Shown here: positions 23,982 through 31,890 of the stretch, one piece after another | How positions within the stretch are numbered: position 1 is the first letter of the stretch | Layout: the number at the start of each line of letters is the position of its first letter | NCBI RefSeq assembly: GCF_003206135.1 | Contig: NZ_PZJT01000023.1 | Location: forward strand, 6,660 to 54,831 | Length of the DNA stretch: 48,172 nucleotides | Direction of reading: 5' to 3' | DNA from: Salinicola salarius | GTDB lineage: Bacteria > Pseudomonadota > Gammaproteobacteria > Pseudomonadales > Halomonadaceae | Notes under the pieces: model-generated | Told to the model about the DNA's origin: nothing | The model's input: the letters and a program-made list of their open reading frames with translations, nothing else | Databases searched by the model: none | Translations under genes and position numbers: made by a program

Positions 23982-24476
23982 TCAAGCCGAGAACGGCGTT
24001 TCCAGCGCGTCCTCGATGGCATGACGCAGCGATCGCGGCGCGGCGCGCGGCCCGAAGCGACGGATGACCTGCCCGTCACGCCCCACCAGAAACTTGGTGA
24101 AATTCCACTTGATCGGCGTACTTCCCAGCACGCCGGGGGCGTGACGTCGCAAATGCACGAACAGCGGATGTGCCTCGCGCCCGTTGACCTTGATCTTTTC
24201 CATCATCGGAAACGTGACCGCGTAGCGCTGTTCGCAGAACGTGGCGAACATGGCCGAGGATTCCGGCGACTGGCGTCCGAACTGGTTGCAGGGAAACGCC
24301 AGTACGGTGAACCCCTGGTCGCGATATTGCCGATAGAGCTTTTCCAACCCCTCCATCTGGGGCGTGAACCCGCAGCGGCTGGCAACGTTGACGACCAGCA
24401 GCACCTGGCCGCGCAGCGCGCGCAGATTGAAGGGTTCGCCGGCGTGTGTCCGGCAATCTTGCGTATATAACGACAT
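23982..24476 (-). CDS. Glutathione peroxidase family (thiol peroxidase type)
   Basis: 164 residues. VNVASRCGFTPQ carries the peroxidatic Cys, C35, where animal enzymes have selenocysteine; FPCNQFGRQ and KWNFTKF give the Gln and Trp-Asn of the catalytic tetrad. Such bacterial proteins reduce H2O2 or lipid peroxides, usually with thioredoxin. The open frame begins 59 codons earlier, but the conserved domain begins MSLYTQDCRTHAG. No strong ribosome site is visible before this ATG. Downstream gene of the Nudix hydrolase on the same strand, separated by a repeat. Confidence 0.9.
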   Translation of the reverse strand: MSLYTQDCRTHAGEPFNLRALRGQVLLVVNVASRCGFTPQMEGLEKLYRQYRDQGFTVLAFPCNQFGRQSPESSAMFATFCEQRYAVTFPMMEKIKVNGREAHPLFVHLRRHAPGVLGSTPIKWNFTKFLVGRDGQVIRRFGPRAAPRSLRHAIEDALETPFSA

Positions 24477-24584
24477 CGATGAGTCGACCCGAGAAACGCT
24501 AGTGTCAAATCGTTGGGACCGAAGCGCGAGCGCAAGGCATCGCGCTTTCTCTGCACATCCCTCTGAACACGGTGGCTGATCAGA

Positions 24585-24625
24585 AAGCCGGTCCGGCCAA
24601 GGATTCAGGAAGCCGGTCCGGCCAA
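24585..24625. repeat. Repeated 16-bp element between the Nudix and peroxidase genes
   Basis: AAGCCGGTCCGGCCAA occurs at 24585-24600 and 24610-24625, with a 25-bp period. Each copy contains the small palindrome GCCGGTCCGGC. Confidence 0.75.
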
Positions 24626-24649
24626 AAGAGTGCCACGCCAGCCGCGACT

Positions 24650-25201
24650 TCACCAGTGATCGAGCGAGACGGCCTTCGACAATGCCACCCGCGTGTCCGG
24701 CGTCGCCTTTTCCAGCGCCAGCGCCTCCGGGATCGGCAACCAGCGCACGGCGGCGACCTCCTCCGGCTGCAGGCGAAGCGGCCCGTCGTAATTAACCCAG
24801 TAGAGGCTGCCGTAGAGATTCAGCCCGGCCTCCTGGAACATGAATTCGCCACCGGACATCAGCTTGACGCCGCGAATGCCGAGTTCCTCGAACAGCTCCC
24901 GCCGCGCCGCCGGCCGGGACGCCTCGCCCGCCCCCACCACGCCGCCCGCGGCCAGGTCGAACCAGCCCGGATGCGTCTCCTTGATCGATGTTCGCTCCTG
25001 CACGCAGATTTCGCCTTTTCCATTGCGCACGATGATGTATGTCGCCCGATGCCAGCAGTTCAACCGCCGCATCGTGGCTCGCGAGACGCTGCCGCAGGGC
25101 CGGTTGCGCGGATCGACGAGCTGGACCTGCTCGTCCGCGATGATCCGCTTATTCATGGAAAGCGGGCTCATTGAACACGGACTCGTTGAAAACGGGCTCA
25201 T
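24650..25201 (-). CDS. yfcD: Nudix hydrolase, YfcD-like
   Basis: 183 residues from this ATG. The Nudix box runs GGVVGAGEASRPAARREL then FEELGI near residues 95-118. MNKRIIADEQVQLVDPRNRP, the usual YfcD beginning, starts 15 codons downstream at 25156. However, only the ATG at 25201 has a good ribosome site (AGGCAGG, 6 nt away), so I propose the product carries an extra repeat peptide (MSPFS TSPCS MSPLS) made by 15-bp tandem repeats. YfcD-type enzymes hydrolyse nucleoside-diphosphate compounds; the substrate is unknown. It is followed by the glutathione peroxidase gene. Confidence 0.83.
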   Translation of the reverse strand: MSPFSTSPCSMSPLSMNKRIIADEQVQLVDPRNRPCGSVSRATMRRLNCWHRATYIIVRNGKGEICVQERTSIKETHPGWFDLAAGGVVGAGEASRPAARRELFEELGIRGVKLMSGGEFMFQEAGLNLYGSLYWVNYDGPLRLQPEEVAAVRWLPIPEALALEKATPDTRVALSKAVSLDHW

Positions 25202-25214
25202 GGAAAACCTGCCT
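25155..25214. repeat. 15-bp degenerate tandem repeat at the Nudix gene start
   Basis: Four head-to-tail units from 25155 in the pattern ATGGAAAGCGGGCTC / ATTGAACACGGACTC / GTTGAAAACGGGCTC / ATGGAAAAC. On the minus strand they encode the 5-residue motif S-M/T-S-P-x and supply three alternative ATG codons in the same frame. Confidence 0.8.
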
Positions 25215-25366
25215 GTAGAAGAGCGGAACCGCAGCGTATCACGGGTGGCTTCGACCCGGTCCACTGGCGGTACGAGTGGCGCCGTCGGCATGCCGCATTG
25301 GTCGAAGGAAGCCCACGGCGCCGAATGTCCGGTTTATGCTCGAGTCAGCCCACTCGGAGAATTCAC

Positions 25367-27031
25367 ATGGCCGACTATGCACCCCGCACCGAACTGACCA
25401 CGCACCGGGTCGAGAATCAGCCAGCCCCCGAGCCCGAACGCGACCTGTGGCGAGACGATCGCCCATTGCGCGAGGCGGTGTCGCACTTCGCACCGGACTG
25501 GGTGAGCGAGCGTCTGGCCCCGCTGGGCCAGCGCCTGGGCTCGGCAGAAGTCGAACGCTGGGGCGAGCAGGCCAACCGATTCCCGCCCCAGTTGCACGCC
25601 TTCGACCGTCATGGGCGGCGCCTGGACGAGGTCGACTACCACCCTGGCTATCACGCACTGATGGCGCTCGCGATTGGCGAGGGCTGGCACGCCGTCGCCT
25701 GGGAGCGCGAGCATGACGGCGGGCACCAGGCGCATGTCGCCGCGCTCTATCTGTTGACCCAGGCCGAACCCGGCTTCTGCTGCCCGATCACCATGACCCA
25801 CGCCGCCATGCCCGTGCTGCGCCATCTGCGCGACGGCGAGGCATGGCGGACCCGGCTGCTGGGCCGAGCGTACGAACCGGCGGCCCTCCCCGCCTGGCAC
25901 AAGACGACCAACACCTTCGGCATGGCCATGACCGAAAAGCAGGGTGGCAGCGACGTGCGCCGCAACAGCACGCGGGCGCGGCCGGTCGCGTCGCCCGGCC
26001 CCGGCGAATGGTATCGGCTCGAGGGGCACAAGTGGTTCTGCAGCGCGCCAATGTCGGACGCCTTCCTGACGCTGGCCCAGACCGACGATGGGCTCTCCTG
26101 CTTTCTGGCGCCGCGATTCACGCCGGAGGGCCAGCGCAACGCCATCGAGATTCAGCGGCTCAAGGACAAATGCGGCAATCGCGCCAACGCCTCGGCGGAG
26201 ATCGAATACGTCGGCGCCTGGGCACAGCTCGTCGGCGAGCCCGGTCGCGGCGTGCCGGCCATTCTGGAAATGGTGCAGCAGACGCGGCTCGATGCCGCCA
26301 CCGCGCCGGCGGGCATGATGCGTCAGGCAGTAAGAGAAGTCTGGAACCACGTGCAGAAGCGACAGGTCTTCGATCGCCGGCTGGCCGACCAGCCCCTGAT
26401 GCAGCGTGTCGTCGCCGACCTGGAGATCGAAACCGAGGCCAGCCTGCTGCTGGCGATGCGAGGCGCCCGTGCCATGGACCGTGCCGCGGACGACGAGCAT
26501 GAAGCCGCCCTGGCACGCCTGCTCCCCGCGCTGGCCAAGTTCTGGCACAACAAGCGCGGCCCCGCGTTCATGGCCGAGGCGATGGAATGTCTCGGCGGCA
26601 TCGGTTACGTCGAGGAAACGCCGCTGGCGCGGCTCTATCGCGAAGCCCCGGTCAACTCGATCTGGGAAGGTTCCGGCAACGTCATCTGCCTGGACGTGCT
26701 GAGAATCCTGGAACGGCACCCGGCCAGCATCGAAGCGTTGCAACGGGAACTCAACCTGGCCCGGGGCCACCATTCCGCCTTCGATGCCGCCGTCGACTCG
26801 CTCGGCGATCGACTGACGGCCAGCGCCGAACGGCTGCAGGCCGAGGCGCGCTGGCTAGCGCAGAGCATGGCGCAGACGCTGCAGGCCGCCCTGCTGATTC
26901 GTCATGCTCCTCATGCCATCGCCGACACCTTCTGCACCACGAGGCTTGCCAGCGCGTCGCCGATTTTCGGTGTACTGCCGGCCAACGCTCCCGTGCCCGC
27001 GATCCTCGAGCGTCTGAAGGAAAGTGTCTGA
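25367..27031 (+). CDS. aidB: AidB-like acyl-CoA dehydrogenase
   Basis: 554 residues, as long as E. coli AidB. MAMTEKQGGSDVRRNSTRA, GHKWFCSAPMSDAFL and PVNSIWEGSGNVICLDVLR closely follow the AidB sequence as remembered. The fold is an FAD-binding acyl-CoA dehydrogenase with an extra C-terminal DNA-binding region; AidB protects against alkylating agents and has weak isovaleryl-CoA dehydrogenase activity. CGGAGA precedes the ATG. Unlike E. coli, no ada or alkB gene is beside it. The 3' end bears a 20-bp duplication containing the stop codon. Confidence 0.92.
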   Translation: MADYAPRTELTTHRVENQPAPEPERDLWRDDRPLREAVSHFAPDWVSERLAPLGQRLGSAEVERWGEQANRFPPQLHAFDRHGRRLDEVDYHPGYHALMALAIGEGWHAVAWEREHDGGHQAHVAALYLLTQAEPGFCCPITMTHAAMPVLRHLRDGEAWRTRLLGRAYEPAALPAWHKTTNTFGMAMTEKQGGSDVRRNSTRARPVASPGPGEWYRLEGHKWFCSAPMSDAFLTLAQTDDGLSCFLAPRFTPEGQRNAIEIQRLKDKCGNRANASAEIEYVGAWAQLVGEPGRGVPAILEMVQQTRLDAATAPAGMMRQAVREVWNHVQKRQVFDRRLADQPLMQRVVADLEIETEASLLLAMRGARAMDRAADDEHEAALARLLPALAKFWHNKRGPAFMAEAMECLGGIGYVEETPLARLYREAPVNSIWEGSGNVICLDVLRILERHPASIEALQRELNLARGHHSAFDAAVDSLGDRLTASAERLQAEARWLAQSMAQTLQAALLIRHAPHAIADTFCTTRLASASPIFGVLPANAPVPAILERLKESV

Positions 27032-27056
27032 ATGAAAAGGAAAGCGTCTGAATGAA
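27017..27056 (+). repeat. 20-bp tandem duplication spanning the aidB stop codon
   Basis: AAGGAAAGTGTCTGAATGAA (27017-27036) is repeated at 27037-27056 with one change. The first copy supplies the stop TGA; the second lies outside the gene. Confidence 0.85.
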
Positions 27057-27077
27057 GTGAGCCGCCCGGACGCAGAC

Positions 27078-27686
27078 TCAGCCCAGCGCCACACGAGCCG
27101 CCAACCCCAGCAGGACGATGCCCGTCAGGCGGTGTATCCACGCCGCGTGTCGCTGCAGCCACGGCAGCACGCGGGAGTGGGATAGCAACAGCGCCACCAG
27201 CACGTACCAGCCGCCGTCCACCAGCGTGGCGGTGGCCACGATCAGCCAGCGCCCGGCCATACTCAGATCGGCGCTGACGAACTGACTCAACAGTGCGACG
27301 AAGAACACGATCAGCTTGGGATTGCCCAGCGCCACCAGCAGGCCATCGCGCATGGCGCGGCGCCAGTCGCTCGCCCGCTCGGCAACGTTGAAGCCGCCGT
27401 TACCGCTGGCCCGGAGAGCCTGAATGCCCATCCAGGCCAGATAGAGCGCGCCGCCCCAGGTCACCAGCCGATACAGCCAGGGCTGGTGAACGATGACCGC
27501 CGCCAGCCCCAGCACGGTCAACCCCGCGTAGAGACCGACCCCCAACGCATGGGTGACACCGGCGATCACGCCACACCAGCGGCCGCCACCGACCGTGTTC
27601 TGCATGACCATGGCCAGGCTGGGACCCGGCGACATGGCACCCAGAGCGCAAACCGCCAAGAGAGACAACCAGAGTTGCAACGACAC
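27078..27686 (-). CDS. LysE/RhtB-family amino-acid exporter
   Basis: 202 residues from a GTG preceded by AGGAAG; the frame extends 12 codons upstream without a better site. Six hydrophobic segments; ALGAMSPGPSLAMVMQN near residue 15-30 is the conserved RhtB motif, and LVALGNPKLIVFF the second. Inner-membrane exporter for amino acids such as homoserine, threonine or lysine; substrate not predictable. It converges with aidB. Confidence 0.9.
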   Translation of the reverse strand: MSLQLWLSLLAVCALGAMSPGPSLAMVMQNTVGGGRWCGVIAGVTHALGVGLYAGLTVLGLAAVIVHQPWLYRLVTWGGALYLAWMGIQALRASGNGGFNVAERASDWRRAMRDGLLVALGNPKLIVFFVALLSQFVSADLSMAGRWLIVATATLVDGGWYVLVALLLSHSRVLPWLQRHAAWIHRLTGIVLLGLAARVALG

Positions 27687-27866
27687 GTCGACTTCCTGTT
27701 TCCGCCATTGAAATCCGCGCATCGACTATACCTGACGCTTGCCGCCCGGCCGACTCCGCGAGGCACCGACCAACGAGCGATCGCAGGATTTCCGGCGGCA
27801 CGGGCACTTTACAGCGTCTACGCTGTCATACGCACTCAGGCCCATAATCCATCAGGGAGGTGAAAC

Positions 27867-28190
27867 ATGAGCCTATTCAAGCGTGAAGACCGTGAAGCCC
27901 GTACCGATCGCATTCGTGCCGATCTGGACGATATCGGCGATCAGGCCCAGGCACTGGGACGTGACCTGCGAGACGACACACAAGACGCGATCGAAGAGGC
28001 ACGACTGCAGAGCGAAGCGCAATATGCTCGCATGGCGGACCAGGCCCGCCAGCGCAATCGCCGGGTCAAGCGTTCCGCCAATCAGTCGGTCAACGAGTGC
28101 GACCGTTACGTGCGTGAACATCCGTGGTCCAGTATCGGGGCAGCCACGCTGGCTGGCGCCGTGATCGGCTTGTTGATCGGCCGCCGCTAG
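27867..28190 (+). CDS. YqjD/ElaB-family (DUF883) membrane-anchored protein
   Basis: 107 residues: a charged helical N-terminal part (about 80 residues, many D/R) and a single C-terminal membrane segment (REHPWSSIGAATLAGAVIG then LLIGRR) with glycine zipper. E. coli homologues are sigma-S-controlled, sit in the inner membrane and bind ribosomes in stationary phase. The AGGGAGGTG ribosome site is strong. The gene opens a run of stress-type genes and is followed by a hairpin at 28199-28219. Confidence 0.88.
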   Translation: MSLFKREDREARTDRIRADLDDIGDQAQALGRDLRDDTQDAIEEARLQSEAQYARMADQARQRNRRVKRSANQSVNECDRYVREHPWSSIGAATLAGAVIGLLIGRR

Positions 28191-28198
28191 CCTGTCCG

Positions 28199-28219
28199 AC
28201 GCCCCGCCATGCGGGGCGT
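28199..28219 (+). terminator. Hairpin after the YqjD-like gene
   Basis: ACGCCCCGC (28199-28207) pairs with GCGGGGCGT (28211-28219) around a 3-nt loop. TTCTGCTTCCTGTT follows, T-rich but interrupted. Confidence 0.6.
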
Positions 28220-28347
28220 TCTGCTTCCTGTTCATGCCTAAACCATAGTTTCAATCTTTAACTGCTATTAAACATTCCAATCAAGGCTGTGGAAACTTGA
28301 GAACGATAGTCGTTTAATCGCATGACACCTGAATTCAGGAGACCGAG

Positions 28348-28758
28348 ATGAACGCTAACAAGTGGCAAACGATCGATGTCAAAAACATCGATAAATCAGC
28401 GAGATCACTGCACGCCTGCTCACTGGATCCGTCCATTCGCTGCCTGGCGGAATTGCGCGCTTCGCAGATCAACGGTTGCTTGAGCTGCACTCATTTCCGT
28501 CGCGAGCAGGCCGAAGCGCTGGGTATCTCCCCCAGCAAGCTGCAGGCGCTGGCCGCTTGGGCAGAGTCCGACGAGTTCAATGAGCGCGAAAAAGCCGCAC
28601 TGGCCTGGTGTGAGTCCTTCACCCACTTTCGTCCCGCCAATCCGGCCACGCGCAAACTGGCGCTGAATGCGTTCTCCCCGCGGGAACTGGCGGATCTGAC
28701 CATGGCGATCGAAATGACCAGCGCACTGAGCCGCGCCACGCGCCGCGCAGCGGTCTAG
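28348..28758 (+). CDS. AhpD-like / carboxymuconolactone decarboxylase family protein with CxxC
   Basis: 136 residues. ELRASQINGCLSCTHFRREQ carries the CxxC-x-H pattern near residues 44-49 that marks the peroxidase-type members of this family; the muconolactone decarboxylases lack it. AhpD-like proteins are small helical bundles that reduce peroxides with thiol partners. The family is broad, so the partner is unknown. CAGGAGACCGAG precedes the ATG. A terminator follows at 28787. Confidence 0.88.
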   Translation: MNANKWQTIDVKNIDKSARSLHACSLDPSIRCLAELRASQINGCLSCTHFRREQAEALGISPSKLQALAAWAESDEFNEREKAALAWCESFTHFRPANPATRKLALNAFSPRELADLTMAIEMTSALSRATRRAAV

Positions 28759-28786
28759 CAGGACTCGACGCCAAGCTTCATCTCGG

Positions 28787-28816
28787 CTCGCTCTCGTCAC
28801 CACGGGAGCGAGTTTT
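28787..28816 (+). terminator. Terminator after the AhpD-like gene
   Basis: A 9-bp stem (28787-28795 with 28804-28812, one G-U) with an 8-nt loop is followed by TTTT. Further downstream a C/T-rich stretch (28861-28900) has degenerate TACCTCT-type repeats. Confidence 0.7.
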
Positions 28817-28952
28817 GGCGTTTGGTTTTTGGCATTCGCTTCCGGACGCCAATGCCGCATTTCTACCTCTCTACCTGCTTTACCTTTACCTCTGCCCCTC
28901 GCCCCCCCCGCACATCGCCCTTGAAGCCGAATCCTGAGATAAAAAGGATCGA

Positions 28953-29681
28953 TCAGGCAGTGTGAGCGATGCGATCCTGCAGACATCCCACCACACCGCC
29001 TTCGCTCGCCAACGCGGGCCTATCGAGCACCGTCACCCAGCCTCGGGCAAGCTTGATCACCCCTTCCTGTCGGAACGCCGTCAACGTCCGGCTGACATGA
29101 ACCGGCGAAAGACCAAGTGCATCGGCAAGCTGCTGTTGGGACAACGGCAAGCGAAAGCTCTCGCTCGAATCGTCATCGTTATACTGCAGGCGACAGAATA
29201 TCTTGAGCAGCAAATAGGCAACGCGTTGGCGAGCACTGCGACGCGAGAGATGCACCAGCCGCTCGCTCAGCACGGCCTGCCGATAGGAACAGACCGCGAA
29301 GCAGACCGACATGAGGCTCGATGATTCGCGAAACAGACTCAGCAGCTGGCGGTTGGCGACCGTGCGGATCTCGCCATCTTCCAGCATGGCGACGCTGGAG
29401 AGCCGATACTTGAACGAGAATTCATGTAAACCGATGATATCGCCGGGCAGGAATATCTCGAGGATGTGCCGCGTGCCATCCTCCATGTAGCGAAACGAAT
29501 AAGCCCACCCTCGTCGCAATGCGCAGAAATCACGCACAAGGTCGCCCTCGTGCCAAATCACCTGTCCCTTGGTGGCATCAATCGCAGTACCTTCCAGTGC
29601 GTCGAGCTGACGACGGTCATTTTCAGAAAGTGTTGCGTAGCGACTGAAATGGTGGGCAATACAGCCTTCCTGCTGACCCAT
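28953..29681 (-). CDS. Crp/Fnr-family transcriptional regulator (first copy)
   Basis: 242 residues: a cyclic-nucleotide-binding-type beta-barrel (EIFLPGDIIGLHEFS near residue 75-90), a long dimer helix and a winged helix (LPLSQQQLADALGLSPVHVS then RTLTAF). The Fnr iron-sulfur cysteine set at the N-terminus is absent, and the residues that contact cAMP in Crp are not preserved, so the signal is unknown. AAGG lies 9 nt before the ATG. It resembles the second Crp-type gene at 32038 in GWAxSxR, LPGDIxGL and VHVxRxL motifs. Three 21-bp repeats stand about 150-210 bp upstream. Confidence 0.9.
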   Translation of the reverse strand: MGQQEGCIAHHFSRYATLSENDRRQLDALEGTAIDATKGQVIWHEGDLVRDFCALRRGWAYSFRYMEDGTRHILEIFLPGDIIGLHEFSFKYRLSSVAMLEDGEIRTVANRQLLSLFRESSSLMSVCFAVCSYRQAVLSERLVHLSRRSARQRVAYLLLKIFCRLQYNDDDSSESFRLPLSQQQLADALGLSPVHVSRTLTAFRQEGVIKLARGWVTVLDRPALASEGGVVGCLQDRIAHTA

Positions 29682-30055
29682 TCACTCGTGCCTTCTTAAA
29701 TTTTTCAAGCATGACAGCATGTTAGCGAAGGGAGTTACATAACACCGGTTAGATAGGCAGGGTAAATCCGGCAATGGGATTGTTCGAGGCGTCAACTGGG
29801 AGGCTTTCTTCACCACTGTTCGACAATTTCAGTACTAACCAACAGTGACTCAGTACTACCCGACAGCGATTCAGTACCATTCAAGAGTGAAGGGTACGTG
29901 GGGTTATATTTTTGAAACGAGATACCTTCCGATACATTAATCAATAACAACTCAGGAATCGGGCCGCCCAAAGACGCCCCTCATCGACTGGCCGCCAGAG
30001 TATGTACGGAAAGCCGACGAGCGAGGGTCAGGCTCGCCGAGCATCGAAAAGACCG
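29682..30055. other. 374-bp gene-free region with repeats upstream of the Crp-type gene
   Basis: AT-richer than the neighbours. It holds the promoter of the Crp/Fnr gene, the 21-bp repeat array at 29828-29890 and a 7-bp dyad CACTGTT/AACAGTG (29814-29820, 29841-29847). I see no coding region. Confidence 0.6.
29828..29890. repeat. Three 21-bp direct repeats
   Basis: Three head-to-tail units at 29828-29848, 29849-29869 and 29870-29890, sharing TCAGTAC near the 5' end and A-G-x-G-A at the 3' end; the first two differ at about five positions. The period of two helical turns places each copy on the same DNA face. Confidence 0.8.
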
Positions 30056-30670
30056 CTACCCCACCGTGCGGTTCAAGGTACCGATCAGATAGAGATCATG
30101 CAGGTAGGCATCGAGCCAGGAAATGCCGTGCGTCAAGGCGATCACGACGTAGATGAGCAACATCAGAATCCATTCGCTGTTCATCCAAGCCAACGACGCC
30201 ATGGGAACCTGATAGGCAATCGTATAGAGACTGAGCCCACCGAAGAACATCACCACCAGGCAATTGATCAGCACCAGCGACAACAGCACCGGGCGGCTAT
30301 CGCTGGCGGGCGGGCTGGTCTGCCAGGAGAGCGGATGGCGCACGCGAACCCGGCCGTTGGAGACGATCCGGCGCTGGCGGCGCAGCAACGCCGCCAGATA
30401 CTGCGATGCATCGGGGCGGGAAGCCGCAGAAAGTGCGAGGCGCTTGTCGAAGCGCGCGCCGAACTGCCGGCCCACGAGATCCAGAAACCCCTCGGACTCC
30501 CCCGTTGTCGCATACTGCTCTGCCTGTCGCGACAGCTGACCAAGCGGGCTGTCGCCATGCGTACGGCGCTCGTCATCCTCGAAATTCTGGGCGTAGTAGA
30601 TGTCGTAGACCTGATAGACGGAAATAGCGACCCCCAAGAAAATCAGCAGGTACATCAATGCGCTCAGCAT
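30056..30670 (-). CDS. Hypothetical membrane protein, 204 aa
   Basis: No family recognised. One hydrophobic segment at residues 4-25, a hydrophilic middle of about 100 residues rich in Arg (LLRRQRRIVSNGRVRVRHP near residue 95-113), then two further membrane segments near 128-150 and 166-187. The pattern suggests three transmembrane helices with a cytoplasmic or periplasmic loop. GGGGAGAG stands 9 nt before the ATG. Codon use is ordinary for the genome. It lies alone between the two Crp-type regulators. Confidence 0.75.
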   Translation of the reverse strand: MLSALMYLLIFLGVAISVYQVYDIYYAQNFEDDERRTHGDSPLGQLSRQAEQYATTGESEGFLDLVGRQFGARFDKRLALSAASRPDASQYLAALLRRQRRIVSNGRVRVRHPLSWQTSPPASDSRPVLLSLVLINCLVVMFFGGLSLYTIAYQVPMASLAWMNSEWILMLLIYVVIALTHGISWLDAYLHDLYLIGTLNRTVG

Positions 30671-31356
30671 GCTCGTCTACTCTCCCCAGCCTTCCCGTCG
30701 AGACCGTCATCATAGCAAGTCGACTCGGGACAAGCCATGCACATCAAGTGCGGCAATGGGTCACTGTGATCGTCACCTGTCAGGCAGGCATCGACGCGAC
30801 ACCTGCGATGCTCCTCCGAGCCTCGTTCGGCTTCAGTTGATCTCGATGAGGCCGTCGCTTGCCAGCAGATGACGATAACGTTGCATGCCCCCACGCGAAC
30901 GCGCGTGTCCGTTCGTGAAGCATCCATGCGAAGACCCTGCAGCCAAGGCGGTGTCTTTCCCGCGAGTGGACGATCGAAATTCTGAACGTGGAGCCGTGCA
31001 GGTTGCGATGCCTTTGCCGATCGGATTCGACACAGGCCCCCACCTCCTTCCTTTATGCTACCTCCATGGTTTTTCTCCATGTTCATGATGGTTAAATATC
31101 GTCCTGTTTTTCACTCGCGCAACAATTAACCTGGATTATCTTTTAAATGGCCTGCGCAATTCTGTTACTTAAACAATCACTTGCACTTAATTAAACCGAG
31201 CATGACCATCGGTAAATAAAGAAACATCGTTTCCTAATCACACTTAATAACACTTTAAAACCTGATTAGCTCGACCATTAATCAGATTCCACTATCTTGA
31301 TTACTGACGGCGATACGCCATCATTTGTACCAAACCTAAGGAAAGGGAGAGTTGAA
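30671..31356. other. 686-bp spacer without a recognisable gene; AT-rich towards the KGG gene
   Basis: The first 400 bp have GC content like the genome but no frame with coding character. From about 31085 the sequence becomes AT-rich. A dyad CTGATTA/TAATCAG lies at 31262-31268/31279-31285, and TATCTT at 31293-31298 is a possible sigma-S-like -10 about 60 bp before the KGG gene. Both are tentative. Confidence 0.5.
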
Positions 31357-31710
31357 ATGACTAACCGTAATCCCGGCAATTTTCAGAATGATCGCGAAAA
31401 GGCTTCGGAAGCTGGTCATAAAGGCGGCCAGAAAAGCTCAGGCAACTTCAAGAACGATCCCGACAAGGCCGCAGAAGCTGGCCATAAGGGTGGTCAGGAG
31501 AGTTCCGGCAACTTCAAGAACGATCCTGAAAGGGCTGCGGAAGCTGGTCACAAGGGCGGTCAGGAGAGTTCCGGCAACTTCAAGAACGATCCTGAAAGGG
31601 CCGCGGAAGCTGGCCACAAGGGTGGTCAGGAGAGTTCCGGTAACTTCAAGAACGATCCGAAGAAGGCCTCCGAGGCTGGCCACAAGGGTGGCAAAAGCCA
31701 AGGCCATTGA
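31357..31710 (+). CDS. KGG-repeat general stress protein (GsiB/Con-10 type)
   Basis: 117 residues, almost wholly five repeats of about 22 residues with the consensus GNFKNDPxKAxEAGHKGGQ plus SS. KGG repeats occur in GsiB of Bacillus and Con-10 of Neurospora, hydrophilic proteins made during desiccation, salt or starvation. The protein has no hydrophobic core and should be disordered. AAAGGGAG before the ATG supports this start over one 20 codons upstream. The third and fourth repeats have identical protein sequence, which points to recent expansion. A hairpin follows. Confidence 0.93.
   Translation: MTNRNPGNFQNDREKASEAGHKGGQKSSGNFKNDPDKAAEAGHKGGQESSGNFKNDPERAAEAGHKGGQESSGNFKNDPERAAEAGHKGGQESSGNFKNDPKKASEAGHKGGKSQGH
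31375..31707 (+). repeat. Five 66-bp tandem repeats coding for the KGG units
   Basis: Units start at 31375, 31441, 31507, 31573 and 31639. Copies 2-4 are nearly identical in DNA, the outer ones diverge more, as expected when repeats expand from the middle. Confidence 0.92.
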
Positions 31711-31728
31711 GCTTGGCCGAAGCGCAAA

Positions 31729-31754
31729 AAGGCAGCGCTTCAGGGCGCTGCCTT
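31729..31754 (+). terminator. Hairpin after the KGG gene
   Basis: A perfect 10-bp stem, AAGGCAGCGC (31729-31738) with GCGCTGCCTT (31745-31754), loop of six. It is preceded by AAAAA but followed only by TTGAAA, so termination may be weak on the plus strand. Confidence 0.6.
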
Positions 31755-31890
31755 GAAACAGGGTGCTTTCGATAGCCTGAGGGGCACGGCACGGTCTTTT
31801 GAACAGCCTGATGAAGAATAAGGTTATGAATCCTTTATCCTATTCTTCCCATGTGGCGGATAGTGAAATTCTGTCGACTATATCGCCAAG

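Noticed and set aside
25334..26773. 479-codon open frame on the minus strand
   Set aside because: Antisense shadow of aidB.
29828..29890. CRISPR array
   Set aside because: The units are contiguous, with no unique spacers, and no cas gene is present. The same applies to the other tandem arrays.
30664..31086. 140-codon minus-strand frame
   Set aside because: Mixed composition without domain, poor start context, and overlaps the start of the real membrane-protein gene region; reads as random.
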